A stretch of 64,000 bases of DNA from Adenanthera pavonina. Taxonomy: Eukaryota > Streptophyta > Magnoliopsida > Fabales > Fabaceae. The stretch lies in NCBI GenBank assembly GCA_026686845.1, contig JAIVEN010000010.1, positions 31,160,001 through 31,224,000 on the forward strand, in the 5' to 3' direction. Every line of letters starts with the position of its first letter. The first letter of the stretch is position 1. The notes beneath the pieces are model-generated. The model was not told where the DNA came from and did no database searches. It saw only the letters and a program-made list of their open reading frames with translations. The position numbers and the translations under genes are program-made. Positions 62,901-64,000 of the stretch are shown in pieces.

Positions 62901-63479
62901 TAAGGAAGTTTTACGTGACATGGCTACCATCAACGATGTAAAAAATACCATTTATCATGATAGGACAAAACATGTAGAGCTTAGATTGAAACTTCATTAA
63001 AGAAAAACTTGATTTTAAATCATTATCTATACTCCTACATGGCAATTAGCATCTTAATTTGAGATTCAAGGATACTTTTCATTTGCTACAAAATAAAATA
63101 CTGATTTTCTATCTTCTAGCCCTACTGACTCAAGACCCGGCCACTAGAGGTGGCAATTGAAGAAAACTTTTTTCTCACACAAATTGTTAGCTAGACAAGG
63201 GTTGCAGTTGAATTCTAGGTCTTGAGACACTATTTGGGTGCGTTGTATGAAAAAAGTCAATATTGAATCCAAAGAATAAATAAATAAGAAGATAATTAAT
63301 CCTCTATACATCTAATATATATGAATGTTTGCACAAAGATAACTCCCAGTAGCCAATGGTGCGACTCACTTTCAGCACCAAACATATTTGAGTATCACAA
63401 GATAAAACCTTACCTGGTTCATCTCAGAGACAAGCTGGTTTAATATCTTCAAACCAATTGCATAGTGACCAGGCGTTGC
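32078..63479 (-). CDS. XPO7: Exportin-7 (Ran-binding importin-beta family), 5' end outside window
   Basis: Nuclear transport receptor of the importin-beta/ARM-HEAT family. Visible exons, 5' to 3' on the minus strand: 63414-63479, 60693-60810, 60493-60602, 60301-60396, 58922-59045, 58176-58243, 56890-56976, 56345-56497, 56137-56232, 51758-51817, 51540-51658, 51334-51421, 41464-41568, 41160-41264, 40534-40586, 40348-40411, 39797-39931, 38424-38536, 38245-38338, 36515-36734, 35090-35220, 34548-34694, 34246-34374, 33731-33829, 32802-32840, 32078-32215. They sum to 2,757 bp (918 codons plus stop). All phases join and all introns are GT-AG. Landmarks: TPGHYAIGLKIL, LECLVRLASVRRSL, LLGLWSRLVSSVPYLKGD, EVLDAEISARVL, LLLKLDTVKFI, LTFDSSSPNGILLFREVSK, NKITMGEAP, and C-terminus FRLEFRAK. 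About 135 N-terminal residues (the Ran-binding N-domain) lie past the right edge. No disabling change was seen despite heavy intronic TE load. Confidence 0.97.
35221..36514. other. Exportin-7 intron with unassigned repeat-like sequence
   Basis: Contains a cluster of TCACACAG/CTGTGTG motifs in both orientations (about 35,440-35,530), a style seen in some plant LTR-element ends. No conserved TE protein segment or terminal repeat was identified. Confidence 0.35.
36735..38244. other. Exportin-7 intron with a possible LTR-element relic
   Basis: TCTGATACCA at about 36,876-36,885 is the reverse complement of a TGGTATCAGA primer-binding site (initiator tRNA-Met), suggesting a minus-strand LTR element remnant. 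Paired LTRs and coding domains were not found. The rest of the intron is unremarkable. Confidence 0.35.
38650..39125 (-). mobile_element. LTR retrotransposon 5' remnant with intact primer-binding site
   Basis: GGCTCTGATACCA (38,879-38,891) reads on the minus strand as TGGTATCAGAGCC, complementary to the initiator tRNA-Met 3' end used by copia elements. The sequence on its right to about 39,120 would be the 5' LTR, and that on its left the leader. No downstream coding domain or second LTR was found within the intron. Confidence 0.5.
40673..41152. mobile_element. MITE-like element in exportin-7 intron
   Basis: Left end GGGCATGTTTGATTATT and the reverse complement of the right end GGGCTAGTTTGATTCT are imperfect inverted repeats. 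At about 480 bp it is non-coding. A 39-bp unit (TAGAAAATTAGTTTTAAAAT core) is duplicated in tandem at about 40,783-40,861. It lies directly before the exon at 41,160, only a few bases from its splice donor. Confidence 0.65.
42562..42818 (+). repeat. 5' LTR of nested copia
   Basis: Aligns with 48,224-48,429 (shared GGCCCATTAGGGTTTTTCTTG, GGGTTAGTTACCCTA, CGCTATTTATGTAC). The initial TG is mutated to GG. Confidence 0.85.
44921..45953 (+). mobile_element. RTE-type LINE, 5'-truncated, inside copia integrase
   Basis: GATGTACT flanks it on both sides (44,913-44,920 and 45,954-45,961), a target-site duplication. The insert encodes the end of an RTE-clade reverse transcriptase: FIDLEKIYDKVPRDVLW, KIGLNQGSSLSPYLFDL, an ADDIVLIED active-site block (about 45,172-45,200) and the degenerate C-terminal region. 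It ends with TAATGGGATAAGG and GTT trinucleotide repeats, the usual RTE tail. Removing the insert and one GATGTACT joins the copia integrase frame as VFGCT|AFIYINKGNKLEPRT. Confidence 0.9.
48224..48429 (+). repeat. 3' LTR of nested copia
   Basis: 206 bp; begins TGTAAGAATGGGC right after the polypurine tract and ends near CCTAATTTTGA, the last bases shared with the 5' LTR. Confidence 0.85.
50283..50444 (-). repeat. Two-copy 81-bp tandem repeat in copia linker region
   Basis: Two 27-codon units on the minus strand (50,364-50,444 and 50,283-50,363), each reading LKEEEGT.RGTRT.M..KSVS. The frame is kept across both units. It is part of the decayed minus-strand copia remnant. Confidence 0.8.
50898..50957. 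repeat. Compound microsatellite (GT)n-(AG)n-(G)n
   Basis: About 15 GT units, then TATAGAGAGAGAGA, then a run of about ten G, in the exportin-7 intron right of the nested copia block. Confidence 0.95.
51818..53849. other. Exportin-7 intron, unassigned part
   Basis: Contains a T/G-rich patch near 52,265-52,320 and a minus-strand open stretch (53,291-53,542, starting MTVAQSFLGSRGL) that matches nothing I know and has no splice context. No TE termini recognised. Confidence 0.35.
53850..54520. repeat. Dispersed repeat with GGTTCGGTTTGG-rich ends
   Basis: Both ends are rich in AACCAAACCGAACC / GGTTCGGTTT motifs in opposite orientations, with an AT-rich centre. The centre (53,990-54,110) aligns with 4,818-4,930, so the window holds two members of the family. 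It is probably a non-autonomous element. Confidence 0.5.
54700..54883 (-). mobile_element. LTR retrotransposon 3' end (LTR start plus polypurine tract)
   Basis: On the minus strand, AAGGGGAAG (54,875-54,883) is followed by TGTAACATGG, the start of an LTR, with a TATAAACTGG box about 100 bp in. The codons before the tract (LEDEDHFKGKC) resemble the acidic C-terminus seen just before gypsy polypurine tracts. Left boundary is approximate. Confidence 0.5.
55243..55708 (-). mobile_element. TRIM-like miniature LTR element
   Basis: Direct terminal repeats of about 131 bp (55,243-55,374) and 139 bp (55,570-55,708) share GCTTGTCCATTATACCAAA and ACTTCTATTCTTCAATA. On the minus strand the right repeat ends CTCAACA followed at once by TGGTGTTAGAGCC, a primer-binding site for initiator tRNA-Met. 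The stretch AAATGGGGGA sits directly before the left repeat as the polypurine tract. The internal region is only about 195 bp with no protein. All cis signals of an LTR retrotransposon fit in about 466 bp. Confidence 0.75.
55709..56136. other. Exportin-7 intron, unassigned
   Basis: No coding or TE signature seen between the TRIM-like element and the exon at 56,137. Confidence 0.4.
56977..58175. other. Exportin-7 intron, nothing recognised
   Basis: About 1.2 kb of ordinary AT-rich intron without open frames of note or terminal repeats. Confidence 0.45.
59650..60130 (+). mobile_element. Copia relic: LTR-like segment plus RT active-site fragment
   Basis: 60,050-60,130 reads MDDIIVTRDNSEEIENL, the YVDD active-site block of copia reverse transcriptase with Tyr-Val mutated or lost. 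Upstream, 59,650-59,900 contains GTGTATATAAACCC and a following AATAACATTC-type end as in copia LTR promoters. Everything between LTR and RT core is deleted. Confidence 0.55.
61345..61598 (-). mobile_element. Gypsy-type 3' LTR end with polypurine tract
   Basis: On the minus strand, codons ITLEDNGFSGEG run into CAGGGGAGGGAG (61,587-61,598), then the LTR starts TGTTAAGGTGTGAG. Left of this is TTCTATCTTCTATC-rich sequence. The left boundary is approximate. To its right it abuts a copia fragment of opposite orientation. Confidence 0.55.
61640..63000 (+). mobile_element. Ty1/copia pol fragment in exportin-7 intron
   Basis: Plus strand: RT start DVKNAFMNENFKEVYMEF (from about 61,684), LHGLKQSPRDW-type block at about 61,790-61,835, GQVNHTLFTK resuming after a MITE (about 62,100-62,135), and RNase H with KSSGKAKNSALSHGVCEVLW and IYHDRTKHVE (62,776-62,990). 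It is broken by stops and frameshifts; no LTR identified. This differs clearly from the other two copia remnants. Confidence 0.8.
61848..62070. mobile_element. MITE-like insertion within the copia fragment
   Basis: Interrupts copia RT between ..WFNMFTK and VIKG... Left end GGCCTCATTTGAAATG and the reverse complement of the right end GTGCCCGTTTGGTTGCC form loose inverted repeats. About 223 bp, non-coding. Confidence 0.6.
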
Positions 63480-64000
63480 CTGTTAAAAACAGAATATATG
63501 TAAATGAAACATCTCAGGAATTTTAATCTACCAACAGGAATATAAGCAAGCCAGCGTTCCAAGCTATCCTAGCCAGATTAAATCTTTATCTGTTATCCAC
63601 TCAGAGGAACAAGCTCATTTGAAGCATAAATCCACTTTTAAGGTTGGCCCCATGGAAACAGGTAAATAGCCACCAAACCCCAACAATACTAGTGACCCTT
63701 AGTCAGTTTCATAGTTTATATTGTCACTTTTCTATTTAATTTTCTCTTCACAAACAATATTGTTACTTTTCTATCATCTCTCTTAAACAAAATTGTGAAG
63801 TTGTTCATGCTTTGCAGTCCTTGGCTGTCCTATTTGATTAAACTATGTTCATGCTCTTTCTTTCTGAGGTCAAGCTATACAAGTGTTTACTAGAAAGGTG
63901 CACTTTATCCTTGTTCAATGCAGAAAACCAGCTTGTAAAGCAGCACACAATTGTCCATACTAATTAACAATAGTCAGCTCCTTCTTGACCAATGGATAGC
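63480..64000. other. Exportin-7 intron running off the right edge
   Basis: No further exon matching the missing N-terminal part was found before the window ends. Confidence 0.5.

Overview
The window looks like nuclear DNA of a dicot plant, probably one with a TE-rich genome; I cannot name the species. The evidence is AT-rich sequence, genes with many GT-AG introns, a plastid-targeted tetrapyrrole enzyme, plant-type malectin/LRR receptor kinase sequence, and layered Ty1/copia, Ty3/gypsy, RTE-LINE, CACTA and MITE-like insertions. No CRISPR, operon, phage or organellar sequence was seen.

Layout. (1) 1-11,000: intergenic repeats. They include two diverged copies of an unrecognised exon-like segment, direct repeats, two MITE-like elements, and an RTE LINE 3' end split by a 2.2-kb non-autonomous CACTA element. 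(2) 11,109-24,314, plus strand: a wrecked malectin-like/LRR receptor kinase pseudogene. It is broken by an LTR-poor gypsy fragment lying between two copies of a 315-bp piece of the gene, and by a 5.35-kb CACTA-type element that carries spliced fragments of two unrelated genes (MMS19 and a monoacylglycerol-lipase-like hydrolase). (3) 24,315-26,728: AT-rich intergenic. (4) 26,729-28,944, minus strand: intact three-exon glutamate-1-semialdehyde aminomutase gene (467 codons). (5) 28,945-32,077: AT-rich intergenic. (6) 32,078 to beyond the right edge, minus strand: exportin-7, with 26 exons visible (918 codons plus stop, about the last 87% of the protein), every reading frame open and every visible intron GT-AG. 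Its introns hold most of the TEs of the right half: a copia element nested in the terminal repeat of another copia remnant and itself interrupted by an RTE LINE, a TRIM-like miniature LTR element, gypsy LTR ends, further copia remnants and MITEs.

The two working genes are housekeeping: GSA makes 5-aminolevulinate in plastids, and exportin-7 is a Ran-dependent nuclear transport receptor. They lie in the same orientation with about 3.1 kb between them and show no functional link. I found no new multi-gene system. The most noteworthy items are the gene-capturing CACTA element, the duplicated receptor segment around the gypsy fragment, and two insertions whose empty site can be read from the interrupted coding sequence.
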